The notes: generated from the sequence alone by a model not told the origin. Numbered from the stretch's first letter, positions 11,213 through 21,114 are shown. The stretch: 64,000 nt of DNA from Cyanophora paradoxa (GCA_004431415.1 QPMI01000100.1:186001-250000), one strand, 5' to 3'. Made by a program: numbers and translations.

Positions 11213-12735
11213 TCAGGCCTCAGGTCCCGCCAGCCCGGTCTCGCGGGCGGGCCACGGGGTACTACCTCGTTGAAGCTCTTCGCGGCCAGCATCGACTGCG
11301 GCGAGCGGAGCTCTCAGCGGAAGAACGAAAGGGCCAGGGGGGCGCAGGCGCGCCTTGGGGCGGGTACGGGGGATGACGTCGGAATCCTCTACCCCCCGGA
11401 CGATGCGGTAGAGCCCGCACAGCGGCGCACTCGCGCGCGTCCCCGGCGCGGGCCGCGGCGGCGCGGAGCCAGCCCGGGGCGGGCCCCTCTTCCCCGTCGG
11501 GCCGGTGCGCGACGGCGAGCACCGACCAGGCGTCGGGCCAGCGGGCGAGCTGGGCGGCGACGCCCCAGCCAGGGCCCGCACGCGGGCCTCGCGGTCCGAA
11601 AGGAACGCCAGCGCGGCGCCCAGGGCCGCCCCGCCGCACTCCGCGACGAGCGCGCCGGGGCTCCGGGAGGCCGCGTCCCGTGGGCCGGCGCGTCCCGCGC
11701 CAGCAGCGTCAGCGCCCCGCGTAGCACCGCCGGCGCCGCCGTCCACCACCGGTCGGCGCGCCAGGTCCCCCGCCGACAGAGCCGCCAGCAGCTCGGCCGC
11801 GCGCGCGCGCGCCGCGGCGGCGGTCAGGGAGGCGGCGGCAGGGGAGGACGGCGGCGGCGGCGGGGCCGCAGACAGAGCCGCCAGCAGCTCGGCCGCGCGC
11901 ACGCGCGCCGCGGCGGCGGTCAGGGAGGCGGCGGCAGGGGAGGACGGCGGCGGCGGCGGGGCCGCCGACAGAGCCGCCAGCAGCTCGGCCGCGCGCACGC
12001 GCGCCGCGGCGGCGGTCAGGGAGGCGGCGGCAGGGAGGACGGCGGCGGCGGCGGGGCCAGGAAGCCGTCCGCGAGCGCGGCGGCGGCGAGGGGCGAGCCG
12101 GCTCCGCGAGCCGCAGCGCTTCCTCCCGCCGGGCCCTGCCCCAAGGAATGGGTACGCGGCACAGGAAAGGAAAGAAGACAGCGGCGGGCGGAGCGCGCGC
12201 ACCACTCGGCGCCGGAGAAGAGCGCGCGGGTGAGATGGCGAAGCCGATCCGGGGCGGAGAGGCGCTGCTCCAGGGCGCGCCCGAGGCGCCCGAACGGTCC
12301 CGGTCCCGGCAGCGCTGCGCGGTTCTCGAAACCGTCGTCCTCCGCGACCTCGCCCGCGGCACGGGCCAGCATCCAGGCGTCCAGCGGGCCCAGCGCCGCG
12401 GCCAGGCGGCCCGCCCCGTCCAGCCGCTCGGCGGCCGCGAGGACGAGTGCGGAGGCTGCGGAGGCGGCGGCCGGCTCCAGATCGTCAAAGGCCGCGGGAG
12501 AGGAGGTGGAAGAGCAGATCGCCCCCCTGGGCCACCCCCAAGGAACCGGCCGTCGTAGCGCAATAGGAACCGGCGTAGCGCAATAGGAACCGGCGGGCGA
12601 CGGGCGATGGCAGTGGGCGGATGATGCGATATCGATCGTAGGAGGGTTCGGATCCCCGCCCGCGCTCGACGGGGCGACAACGATCAAAGCTGAAGCGCCG
12701 TCGGCCGGGGCGGCCTGCAGCTGCTCAGACGCCAT
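11213..12735 (-). CDS. Host armadillo-like gene, copy 3, 5' part joined to different 3' exons
   Basis: The start region (MASEQLQ, ATG at 12,735) and the first exons down to about 12,105 are nearly the same as copy 1. Downstream the sequence changes to another alanine-rich helical segment holding three 32-residue repeats and then ECGGAALGAALAFLSDREAR. The join suggests exon shuffling or unequal recombination between paralogues. Confidence 0.4.
11775..12060 (-). repeat. Three 96-bp tandem repeats (32 codons each)
   Basis: Units begin at 11,775, 11,871 and 11,967. On the minus strand each encodes an alanine-rich helix (RAAELLAALSAAP) followed by a proline/serine linker. The period is a multiple of three, so copy number can change without shifting frame. 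Confidence 0.8.
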
Positions 12736-13960
12736 CGCCGGCGCCGCCGCAGACCTGCAGAAGCGCCGGCGTAGGTACGCGGGCGTGGGCTCGACAAGCC
12801 ACATTAAAGGAGCCGTTTCGTTTGCAGCTTCAGTTGCGGTATACCCCTCGTGCAGAGGCGTTTAAGGTGCACTTTCGGGTGTTTAAGCTAAGCTTGTCAA
12901 GGTGGCAAGGTGCTCAAGGCAAGGCGCAAGCTGCTGCCACACAAAATTTGTATGGAGCGGCATGGCCATGGTAGCCCCCCCAACAAGCAAGACGGGTACA
13001 GTACACAGTTGCTTTTGCCGGGTAGGCAGTTACACCGGCCAAAGACTGTCCGGTCCGTGCGACCAGCTTAAAAGCACAGTATGCAGGCACCTGTCCTGCA
13101 CCGAAGCGGAACCAGCACAACCAGCATCGAAGCAAGCGTGCACAAGCTGCCGTCGAAGCATAGCCTCTCCCAGGTCAACCAAAACGCGAAATCCCGTCCC
13201 TTCTGCGGTCTTACGACACAGAGTTGCAGATAAGAAACCGTTCGCAGCGGAGCAGCCGCTCGTTCACTTCCCGCAACCCAGCCGCGAGCAACCCGCGCGC
13301 TTCCACCTCTTACAGTTCCCTCGTGCACGTGGTCACTCCCGCGGTGCGTGGCCATAGCTCCCGCGGATTCCGCGGCCGTCGAGTCGGCGCGGATCGATTT
13401 CTGCAGCTGGGCTGACATCGAATTCGCATGGAAGAGCAACGGCGACAGCGCAGAGCCTTGGGCTGCTGATCCTCGAGGCGTCGGCCACCGCGGCATGTCG
13501 AAGTTGGCGAAATCAGGCAAAGAACTTGCCGGGGCTGTGCGTCACGCGGGCAACCGTATCGGCGACGGGCTCAACCGTATCGGCGACGGAGTCGGCGGTG
13601 GACTCGTGGCCATTGCTCTGGCCATCTTTTACCGGTCCCCCTAGTAAGTGCCCCGATCCGCGCCTTCTCTGGCCTGGCCGTCGCCGAATACTGTTTAGAT
13701 AGCTTCCTTGCTTGTCTGCCTTCTTTGAACCGCACCGAATTCACGAGACTTTGTGTTAAGGCGGTGCTTTCAAGCTACCGCAGGGCGGACCGAGCACGAG
13801 CACTTTAATTTGAGGAGGGAATTAAAGGGGTGTGGATCGGACAGACGGGCAGGGGTTGTGCCCGACCGTGGAGGGGATCGAGGGGCCCAGACGGGCGAGG
13901 AGGGGAGGGGAGAAGCATCCTGCATGGTGCCCCGCCGCGATATCCCCGCCTCCTCCTCCT
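12105..13960. repeat. Host segmental duplication, copy B
   Basis: Near-identical counterpart of 3,400-5,260. Differences include an in-frame 21-bp loss near 13,590 and scattered substitutions. The spacer portion (about 12,880-13,830) contains only the short candidate ORF at 13,495. Confidence 0.85.
13495..13644 (+). CDS. Small candidate membrane peptide in host spacer, copy B
   Basis: A 49-codon frame corresponding to the one at 4,798, seven codons shorter between the GDG repeat and the hydrophobic tail. Same reservations apply: short, no known family, in a recent duplication. Confidence 0.25.
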   Translation: MSKLAKSGKELAGAVRHAGNRIGDGLNRIGDGVGGGLVAIALAIFYRSP

Positions 13961-14110
13961 CCTCCGCCCCCGCACCGCCCCCGCGCCGCCGCCTGCGGGC
14001 CTCCCGCAGCAGCGCCCGGCCCGCCCCGCCGCCCCCTCCGCGCCCTCCTCCTCCTCGCGCAGGGCGGCGGAGGCCGGCCGCTGCGACAGCTCCGCCTTGC
14101 GGGCGAGCAG

Positions 14111-14143
<33 letters not shown>

Positions 14144-15587
14144 CGCCGGCCCCCTTCAGCGCCACCTTCACCTGGGCGGACGAGACGGGTAAGCCCGTTC
14201 GGGGACTCAGATCTGAGGCGGGCGGGGGCGTGGGGCCGGGGAGGGCCTTCTGGTTGTTGTAGACGAGGGCCCAGAGGGCGCCCGCCGCGAGGGGCGCAGA
14301 GGCGCGCGCTGCCGCCCCGCACCGTCGCCAGCAGCTGCCGCAGCGCCATCTCTGAGGGGGGAACAAGAAGAAGTCAGAAGCGTTGGTGCGGGGGAGAAAA
14401 GAGGGCGGGGTACTGGCCGGGGGCGAGGATGTGGGGCTTGGCCTCCTGCAGGAAGGCAAGGTTGCGCAGCAGCAGGGCGGCCCCGGCCCGCAGCGCGAGC
14501 CGCAGCGCCGCCGGCGCCCCGCGCCGCTCCTCCAGCAGCTCCACTGCGTGCGCCACCAGCCCTGGGGGGTACGCCTTCAGCGAGGCGCGCGGTGCGAACG
14601 AAGCGGGGCGGGGGCGGAGGCGGGGCGGGGTACCCGGGGTGCGGACGATGGCGAGCTGGCCCTCATTTGTGAGAAGGCGAGGTTGCCGAGGAAGTGGAGG
14701 ACGGCCGCCTGCCGCGCGGCGGCCGCCGGCACGCCCTCCCCGCCCCCGCCGCCACCGACGAGGCCAGGAGCTCCTCCGAAGGGGCTCCGGGCCGGCGGCG
14801 GCGGCGACGCGGGGGCGCGCTCTCGGGCGACGCGGTCGAGGGCGGCGGCGCAGTCGGCGAGGAAGGCGGTGCGGGCGAGGGCGGCGCGGAACTCGGGGAC
14901 GAGGGCCATCGAGGCTAGCGCGGCAAAGGCCGCCCCGTGCGCCGCCACGCCGAGCCGCGCCCGCCCCGCGAGCTGCAGCAGCAGCGCCGAGACCGAGGGC
15001 GCCCCCGAGGTTCGCCACCAGGCCCAGCAGCTCCACCTGAGGGGGCAGGAGTCAGATCAGATCGGATCAAATCAGATCAGATCTGAGCCGACGAGAGGGG
15101 CCGACCTGGAGGGCCTCGCCCTCGCGGGCAGCGAGGGGCCAGAGCCGCTCGAGCAGCGCCGCGACGCGGAGGGCGAGGAGGGCGGCCTTGGCCTCGCCCG
15201 AGCCGGCCGCGAGGTTCTTGAGCAGGGCGAGCGAGAGCACGAGCTCCGCGCGCCGCCCCCGCCGGGGCCCAGCGACGAGGCCACTGCGTGCGCCTCCTCG
15301 GCCGCCGCGATGAGCGCGGCCGGCAGGCCCGACTCGAGCGCCGCCCGCGTGCCCGTGCGCGAGGCCGCGAGCACGTTCACCAGCGCCCCGGCGATGGCGG
15401 CGCGGGAGCGGAGCTGCCGGCGATCCGGAGCCGCCCTCTCCAGCGCGCCCCGCGACGCCCCGTAGAGCCGCACGAGCCGCCCCGAGAGCCGTGCGCCCAG
15501 CTCCCCGCCCCCGCCGCCGCCGCCGCCGCCGCCAGCCGCGTTCTCGGACGACGGCGGAGGCCGGGGCTGAGGCTCCGCCTCCCCCGC
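13930..15587 (-). pseudogene. Host armadillo-like gene, copy 4, cut off by the viral insertion
   Basis: Carries the 3' exons in the same order as copies 1 and 2 and is collinear with about 5,260-6,680, with short deletions (for example near 15,250). The match to copy 2 runs to the GCCTCCCCCGCC at 15,576-15,587, after which the AT-rich viral sequence begins at once. Copy 2 continues there with host sequence (about 6,680), so the remaining 5' exons were displaced by the insertion. Confidence 0.6.
14111..14142. repeat. 32-base poly-C tract
   Basis: An uninterrupted run of 32 C lies at a site where copy 2 has ten C and copy 1 has four. It is a hypervariable homopolymer on the coding strand's complement; the length given by any assembly is unreliable. 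Confidence 0.9.
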
Positions 15588-15660
15588 CACACATAAAGAT
15601 AAACGTATTTTTAACCCTCGCGTTCCGCTCAGGTTAAAAATACGTTTATCTTTATGTGTG
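15588..15660. other. Hairpin 1 at the host-virus border
   Basis: Perfect 29-bp inverted repeat (15,588-15,616 with 15,632-15,660) around the 15-base loop CTCGCGTTCCGCTCA, which itself can form an inner GCG/CGC stem capped by TTC. It starts exactly where host homology stops. The loop is shared, apart from one extra inner base pair, with hairpin 2 at 45,804-45,876, although the arms differ. One frame across the left arm and loop is open and reads like the last codons of the capsid gene that overlaps hairpin 2. Best read as an opened hairpin terminus or folded recombination site. Confidence 0.8.
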
Positions 15661-16514
15661 TTAATACATATTTTATATAAATTTAACATGATATTATACA
15701 TATTTATATGTAATTATCGATGTGAAAATGATAAATTCGATATAACCACGATTAAGTTTTATGCAAATTCGATATAATCGCGATATATTTAATGTAAATC
15801 CGATATAATCCCGATTGCGTTTATCGTAAACAACTACAATTTACTGCGTGATTCATTTAATGATAAGGTGGGGCGGTGGGGTCTGGTTGGGTCTGTTTTT
15901 CGAATTGCTATTATTTTCTTGGCGTTCTAAATTTTTCTGAAAAGTGACCCCACCACACCCCACCTCCCCACCCTATCGATTAATTTATACTTCCATACTT
16001 AATTATATGGTAATTTCAATCTAATATATATCAATTTGAATAGTGGAATTCTTATGTGTTATGGTAATGGTTGGGTGTAAGGTGGGGTGTAATCTCTTAC
16101 ATAATTCAGTGTGGGAATCTCTACGATATAGAAGCGGAAATTAACATGTAAATACCGTTAGATCTGTACAGGTTGGGTGTAAATACCGTTAGATCTGTAC
16201 AGGTTGGGTGTAATCTCTCTGGTATTAGAGTGTTAATACTAACATATCATATATTTATCGATACGGTGGGGCGGTGGGGTCTGGTGGGGCATGTTTTGAA
16301 GATTCATTATATTTTGGGATCCGCTCAAAATTTTCTGGAAATTTGACCCCACCACACCCCACCCTCCCACCCTGTCGATTAATTCATACATCCCCCACTT
16401 AATTATATGGTAATTTCAATCTAATATATAGCAATTTGAAAAGTGGGAATGCTATAATTTATGGTAACGGTGGGGTGTAGGGTGGGGTGTCATTCCTTAC
16501 TGATTCACGTAAGA
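15661..16514. other. Non-coding left end of viral unit 1, with repeats and inverted repeats
   Basis: No gene. First come short repeats of ATTCGATATAA followed by CGAT-type words (15,715-15,830). Then a unit of about 398 bases occurs twice. Each copy holds a G-rich/C-rich imperfect inverted repeat: 15,867-15,893 with 15,946-15,972, and 16,265-16,290 with 16,345-16,371, arms about 26-27 bp, AT-rich spacers of 52-54 bases. GGTTGGGTGTAA-type words recur between them. Candidate terminal replication, packaging or telomere-associated region. Confidence 0.75.
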
Positions 16515-16913
16515 TTAACATGGAAATCGCGCTACTATATGCTTCTCCGCTTTCTCCAACCCGCTAAACATACACGTTATCCTCTCATCTATCATTTGCG
16601 TTATTACTGATGTCTTATGCTCCGCTTCTGTACCACAAGTGAATATATCGATTGCTAACATTCCCTGATCTGAGTAACAATGAGCGGTTAAATGACTCTC
16701 ATCAAGGAGAAGAACCATAGCAAAACCCGGAGGTGAAAGACCACCATCGAAAATCTCGCAGTGCTTGTGTACTACTCTGATACCTTGTTCTTGAATAATA
16801 GATTGAAAAAATTGCATTAACCACTTCGTTGTGGTCTCTAAGTTGTCCAATCCTATCATTAATGGATGGTTGAACTTGTAATCTAACATTACATGGAAAC
16901 CGCGATGATTCAT
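16515..16913 (-). CDS. S-adenosylmethionine decarboxylase proenzyme, unit 1
   Basis: A 132-residue protein of the bacterial (SpeH-type) pyruvoyl-dependent AdoMet decarboxylase family. The enzyme makes decarboxylated AdoMet, the aminopropyl donor for spermidine. The self-cleavage site is visible as LLDESH: cleavage between Glu72 and Ser73 would turn Ser73 into the pyruvoyl group. His78 and Cys93 (in IDIFTCG) fall at the spacing of the processing histidine and catalytic acid cysteine in the Thermotoga enzyme (Ser63, His68, Cys83). Length is typical. It is the first gene inside the viral left end, and a homologue sits at the same place in unit 2. No spermidine synthase is visible, so it presumably feeds or perturbs host polyamine synthesis; that part is inference. 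Confidence 0.9.
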   Translation of the reverse strand: MNHRGFHVMLDYKFNHPLMIGLDNLETTTKWLMQFFQSIIQEQGIRVVHKHCEIFDGGLSPPGFAMVLLLDESHLTAHCYSDQGMLAIDIFTCGTEAEHKTSVITQMIDERITCMFSGLEKAEKHIVARFPC

Positions 16914-17133
16914 TTATGAATAATACAGAAAAATTAAAAACGGAATTAGTAGGATGCGAACCATCTTAGCGAAAGTCTTTCCTTATGAGTTGGTCGACAT
17001 AATAATGGTATACTATCATAAGACATGTCCGAATTGCTTTGATACTTGCATTATTACAAGAAACAAGACTGGTAAAGTCTTAATTTCTTTATCCCGTCTC
17101 CATATGTAATTTGTTTTTCTCTATCTATGGTAA

Positions 17134-17948
17134 ATGAAGACTCACTTTTACCATAAATATACCGGCAACAAGTATAATGAAATGGATACGATCTATCCAT
17201 ATATCGATTTAGAAGCAATTAATAAAGTTATAGAACCGTTTTGTGGTTCAGGTGCTTGTAGTTTCTATCTTTGGGAAAAGCATAAAGACCGGTTTGACTA
17301 TTACATGAATGATAACGATGAAACACATATACTTTTTTTGAATACAATGAAAGATCCAAACAATAAAGTTAAACTCTTGGATAGTCTTGAACAGTTCGAA
17401 GCAGTAAGCAATATAGAAGAGCATAAAGAAGTTTATAAGAAGTTTCTACAACATGATCGTAAAGATGCAATAGATTACTTAGCGCATAATTTCTATCTTC
17501 TTAAAAACAGCGTTATAAATGTTAAAACCCTCCGTGATTTCAAAAAACGAAACGTTAAGGTGAGTTCATATACAACTCTTAAAAAGAAGATACCATACGA
17601 TGATTTCCTACGAGATGTGAACTTATCTCTTGGGGATTATCGGGATATTGTGTTGAAATACAAAGATGATGAGGATGCATTCATATTTCTTGATCCTCCA
17701 TACGTTAATAGCAATAATGACTTTTACGAAAATGTAGAATTCGATTTGGAAAATTCTTTTTGGATTTAGAAGATCTATTTAAGACCGCGAAATGCAAAGT
17801 TATGATGGTTGTTAATGATGCTTTATTAATGAAATTGCTATTTAAACCCTTTATTCGACATACATATGGTAAAGTGTATGGTATATCAAAAAAGAAAAGG
17901 AACCATCTCATAATGACTAACTACGAAATCAATCAAAGTACAACATAA
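17134..17948 (+). pseudogene. Dam-like adenine-N6 DNA methyltransferase, frameshifted
   Basis: The first frame (17,134-17,769) has motif I as VIEPFCGSGACSFYL (AdoMet binding) and the catalytic DPPY (motif IV), the order of alpha-class Dam/DpnIIA methyltransferases. It ends early; the second frame (to 17,948) supplies the expected C-terminal part (LEDLFKTAKCKVMMVVND, then KVYGISKKKRNHLIMTNYE). The break lies in a T run near 17,756-17,761. Joined, the length is about 270 residues, usual for the family. It is either a real lesion or a homopolymer error. No counterpart lies at this position in unit 2. A partner restriction enzyme is not visible. The 3' end overlaps the opposing gene by 20 bases. 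Confidence 0.75.
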
Positions 17949-18201
17949 TTGGCTTCTCTTCTATTACTATTCCCCATGTAGTTTTTTTTCTGTATGCATG
18001 TGAGTGTTTCTTAGAACACTGTCGGCAACCTGACCCCTTAATGTGATTAAATCCGTAGGTTTGGAACGTTTTATTACATTGTAGGCATCTAACAGATACC
18101 TTTTCTTGCGCTTTCTTATAAACAGTGTCGCTATAATCAAATTTATCCTTACCATGGACTGACATAGCGGTATCTATAAACTTTCTTGTTTTTTCATCCA
18201 T
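17929..18201 (-). CDS. Small zinc-ribbon protein of the DUF723-like type, unit 1
   Basis: A 90-residue protein with the pattern FID-A-HG-DKFDYS followed by CLQCNKTFQ and GSGCRQC, that is two CxxC pairs that probably bind zinc. The same module occurs three times in the nuclease at 60,256-61,197, where it leads a PD-(D/E)XK domain; such modules are common in phage and giant-virus endonucleases. Alone, it lacks a nuclease domain. Its orthologue is at 47,308-47,580. Possible DNA-binding accessory protein; function not established. Confidence 0.65.
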   Translation of the reverse strand: MDEKTRKFIDTAMSVHGKDKFDYSDTVYKKAQEKVSVRCLQCNKTFQTYGFNHIKGSGCRQCSKKHSHAYRKKTTWGIVIEEKPIMLYFD

Positions 18202-18222
18202 TCCTCTATATATACCGTAGAT

Positions 18223-19068
18223 TTATGGTTGTTGATCGCTACCGCCGACGGGATTGTATAGATTAGTATTTAGATATTGACCAAATCGGTTAGCTGTTGC
18301 GATTGCGTCGTTTCTTTCAGCATACATAATGACTCGATAATTTCCAAGTTGTGTAGCTCTTATTATAAATTGGTTATCTTGTGTATCTAAAAGAGGTATT
18401 GAGTGGAACGCTTGACCGAAATTATCTATGGGAATAATATGTATCGTAAGACGTGGTCTTGCTCCATCGTTTCTTCTACATAATGCGTAAATGTCCTCTG
18501 GAATCGTGTCTCTATATCTATAATGATTTCCTAACGGTTCTAAAACATCGGCAACCGCTGTTTGTAAACTAATAACGATTGTATAAATCTTAATAATATA
18601 CGGCTCATTCATACCTGGGCAATATGTCCTAATACGTGTGTTCTCATCATCGGGATTTGGTTGATCATTCACCAATAGAGGCGCTCCAATGATACCACCG
18701 ACTCGGAGACCATCACCAATGTAAGCGCCTCCCGATCTACATTTAATTGCTCCGTTTCTCGATTCATAAGCAAAGTTTGTAACCTTGTTATCATCGTTAT
18801 AACTGTCGGGATCTCCATAAAAAGCGTTAAAGTTTGCATTTGTAACAAGAAGTTTCGTAGTTTTCACGATTCCGTTATTTTTGTCACATCTTAACTCTTT
18901 GAGTCGCAATTTATGCGTATCACCAAAAGTATTAAGAGTAGGTGCAAGTTCGGTAGATTCGAGACCATCTACATTATCGATAACAGCATGTTGTAATACG
19001 TGATTAGCTGGCGCAGCTAATGAAAGTTGCGCTGTTAAGATACGCTCAGGTGGAGCAGGTGCCGCCAT
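18223..19068 (-). CDS. Putative fibre-associated virion protein A, unit 1
   Basis: A 281-residue protein without a family I can name. Its N-terminal half carries HKLRLKELRCDKNNGIVKTT then LLVTNANF, and CRSGGAYIGDGLRVGG. The same two motifs recur in the next gene (19,088), in 34,139-35,140 and in the unit 2 orthologues, so they define a shared domain, probably the part that assembles onto the virion or fibre. The C-terminal half is variable and beta-rich. It lies in a minus-strand run with the fibre gene, separated by about 20 bases from its neighbour. A structural role is inferred from this context. Confidence 0.6.
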   Translation of the reverse strand: MAAPAPPERILTAQLSLAAPANHVLQHAVIDNVDGLESTELAPTLNTFGDTHKLRLKELRCDKNNGIVKTTKLLVTNANFNAFYGDPDSYNDDNKVTNFAYESRNGAIKCRSGGAYIGDGLRVGGIIGAPLLVNDQPNPDDENTRIRTYCPGMNEPYIIKIYTIVISLQTAVADVLEPLGNHYRYRDTIPEDIYALCRRNDGARPRLTIHIIPIDNFGQAFHSIPLLDTQDNQFIIRATQLGNYRVIMYAERNDAIATANRFGQYLNTNLYNPVGGSDQQP

Positions 19069-19087
19069 TTAATATATTAAAACATAA

Positions 19088-19930
19088 TTATGGTGTGGGA
19101 TCACCTGGGAACGGATCATGGTAAAAGTTATTTAGGTTGTTATCGGGATTGAGACCACGTGTAGCCGCCACAGCGGCTGGATCTGTTCGCATTCCGAAAA
19201 TGAGAATATCATAACCTCGTACTTCTGTCGTCCAAACATTAAACGTAGCGGGGTTCTGGTTGTCGAATTCCACCCAACCTCTACCGCGTCCGATTCCCTG
19301 AACAAAGAAAGTATAAGCAGGACCAATAATACCATTTTGTGAACGACATATAGACTCAATAGATTTAGGAATAGCAATATTTGGTAGTAACCAATTTCCC
19401 ATAATTCCATCGGGTTGTGTTGCATTTACGTTATCTACCCCAACTCTGACCATTCCAAACACATACGGATAGTCGCCACATGGAGTGTACATACGGATAC
19501 GTTGCGGATTGTCCGCATGCTCAGGTAGAGTATCGGGAATATCGGTAACAGCAACGGAGGATGCAAGCATACCCGACACACGACAACCGCCACCAATAAC
19601 AGCGCCTCCTGATCTGACAACAGCGGCGGCGCGTTCTCCGTCAAAATCTAATGTTCTAATATCCACTCCCCATGCATCAGGTTGCCCAATACCCGCGTTA
19701 AAATTCGCATTTGTTACAAGAAGCTGAGTAGTTTTAACCACTCCCGAATTCTTATCGGCGCGTAGTTCTTTAACACGTATCATACTGTTTTTATCAAATG
19801 CATTCGCGGAATTAGCGCGCTCCGTAGATTCCACACCGCGAATTTCGTCGGCTACCTCGTGTTGTCGAAAATGAACCGCGGGCGCACCCAATGCATAAAC
19901 GGGTAATTGCACACGATTGTATTCACCCAT
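19088..19930 (-). CDS. Putative fibre-associated virion protein B, unit 1
   Basis: A 280-residue paralogue of the preceding gene: SMIRVKELRADKNSGVVKTT, LLVTNANF and VRSGGAVIGGGCRVSG in the N-terminal half, followed by a different C-terminal domain. Orthologue in unit 2 at 48,460-49,305. Two paralogues side by side with conserved heads and divergent tails are the pattern of virion proteins whose tails meet host receptors; this is inference. Confidence 0.6.
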   Translation of the reverse strand: MGEYNRVQLPVYALGAPAVHFRQHEVADEIRGVESTERANSANAFDKNSMIRVKELRADKNSGVVKTTQLLVTNANFNAGIGQPDAWGVDIRTLDFDGERAAAVVRSGGAVIGGGCRVSGMLASSVAVTDIPDTLPEHADNPQRIRMYTPCGDYPYVFGMVRVGVDNVNATQPDGIMGNWLLPNIAIPKSIESICRSQNGIIGPAYTFFVQGIGRGRGWVEFDNQNPATFNVWTTEVRGYDILIFGMRTDPAAVAATRGLNPDNNLNNFYHDPFPGDPTP

Positions 19931-19966
19931 TGCTTCTTTTACTAAGAAGGAAAGAAAAATAAACCA

Positions 19967-20275
19967 TTAAGCCAATGTGATAAGATTCGATCCAAGAGAT
20001 TGGTAAGCGGTTGTTAGACATTGGAGGTTTGATGTCATCGCTTTAAGATTAGAATCACATTCGGTATAACGTGCAATGGGATCACCATAAGCCGATTGCG
20101 CAAGGACATTAACCAAGAGGTTTTTATATTCATGAACAACCGGTGACAGTTTGTTGGTTTGCTGTATCGTTTTTTCGATAGTTTGTAGTGCGGCTACAAG
20201 TTTGATAGTATCAAAAGCGAGAGCGACAGGCTCAGAAGTAGTGGAAGAAGATCCACCGAGTGGATACGTCGCCAT
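19967..20275 (-). CDS. 102-residue helical protein between protein B and the fibre, unit 1
   Basis: A small, mostly helical, uncharged protein (VAALQTIEKTIQQTNKLSP motif) with one cysteine pair. It directly follows the fibre gene on the minus strand (3 bases apart) and its unit 2 orthologue (49,345-49,650) is well conserved, so it is real. Position suggests a fibre assembly or attachment factor, but I recognise no family. A TATAATAA box lies just upstream of the start. Confidence 0.6.
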   Translation of the reverse strand: MATYPLGGSSSTTSEPVALAFDTIKLVAALQTIEKTIQQTNKLSPVVHEYKNLLVNVLAQSAYGDPIARYTECDSNLKAMTSNLQCLTTAYQSLGSNLITLA

Positions 20276-21114
20276 TTATTATACTGTGACATTTTTAATT
20301 TGGTCTATTTGACTTTGGAGATTTTCACATGTTTGTGTTAAATCTTTGCATTTCTGGGATAATTCTTTAACGGCTTCTATGAGAACTGGAACCAAACCCG
20401 TGTATGCAAGGGTTAAATAATTTTCGTGATTCTTACCTACTACTTCTGGTATGACTTTTTGGACATCTTGCGCAATCAAACCTAAGTTAACTTTCTGTTT
20501 TTCATCACCAATCTTTTTATAACTCACACCCTGTAATTGTTCGATTGCTGAAAGGGCGCCGGTTATATTTTTAATGTCGGTTTTGTATCTTCTATCACTT
20601 CCTTGTGTAAGCCATCCCCAAAAGTAAACGTCACCATCATTATAAAAAGCTTGCATTGTTATATCACTTTCATTTCTAAAATGGATCATTTCGTAACCAT
20701 AACCTTTAATGTATTGCAAGGGGGGGTGAGTTGGTGCGGCGTACTTTCTGTGTTAGCAATTTTTGTAAGATGCGATTCTTTGCATGCGCTCTCGTATAGG
20801 TGTGATCGCACCGTAGCCGCTGCGAGCGGCGGAAAAAAATGCAGGGGCGGGGCTGCGCAAACATGGCAAGGTTGCGCCTCACCTGCTATTGCTATATGCG
20901 CCGAACCACGTGCTCCTGAATTCTCTCACTGCGCTCTACAAAGTCTGTCATACATGTTGGGGCTCGAGAAGCGGTGCGCGGCGCGCTAGGCCGCCTCAAG
21001 TACCTGTTGTACCGGGCGCCGGAAAAACACGCTCCTGCGAGTTTCAGTTTATCGAGTCTCGAGCATTTTGGGGTACGGGCTACAGCCAGGACACCCACAA
21101 TCCGGCTGATAACG

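Noticed and set aside
15072-15701. Minus-strand frame spanning the host-virus junction as a fusion gene
   Set aside because: The first residues come from hairpin and AT-rich non-coding DNA; the frame is open by chance across the border.
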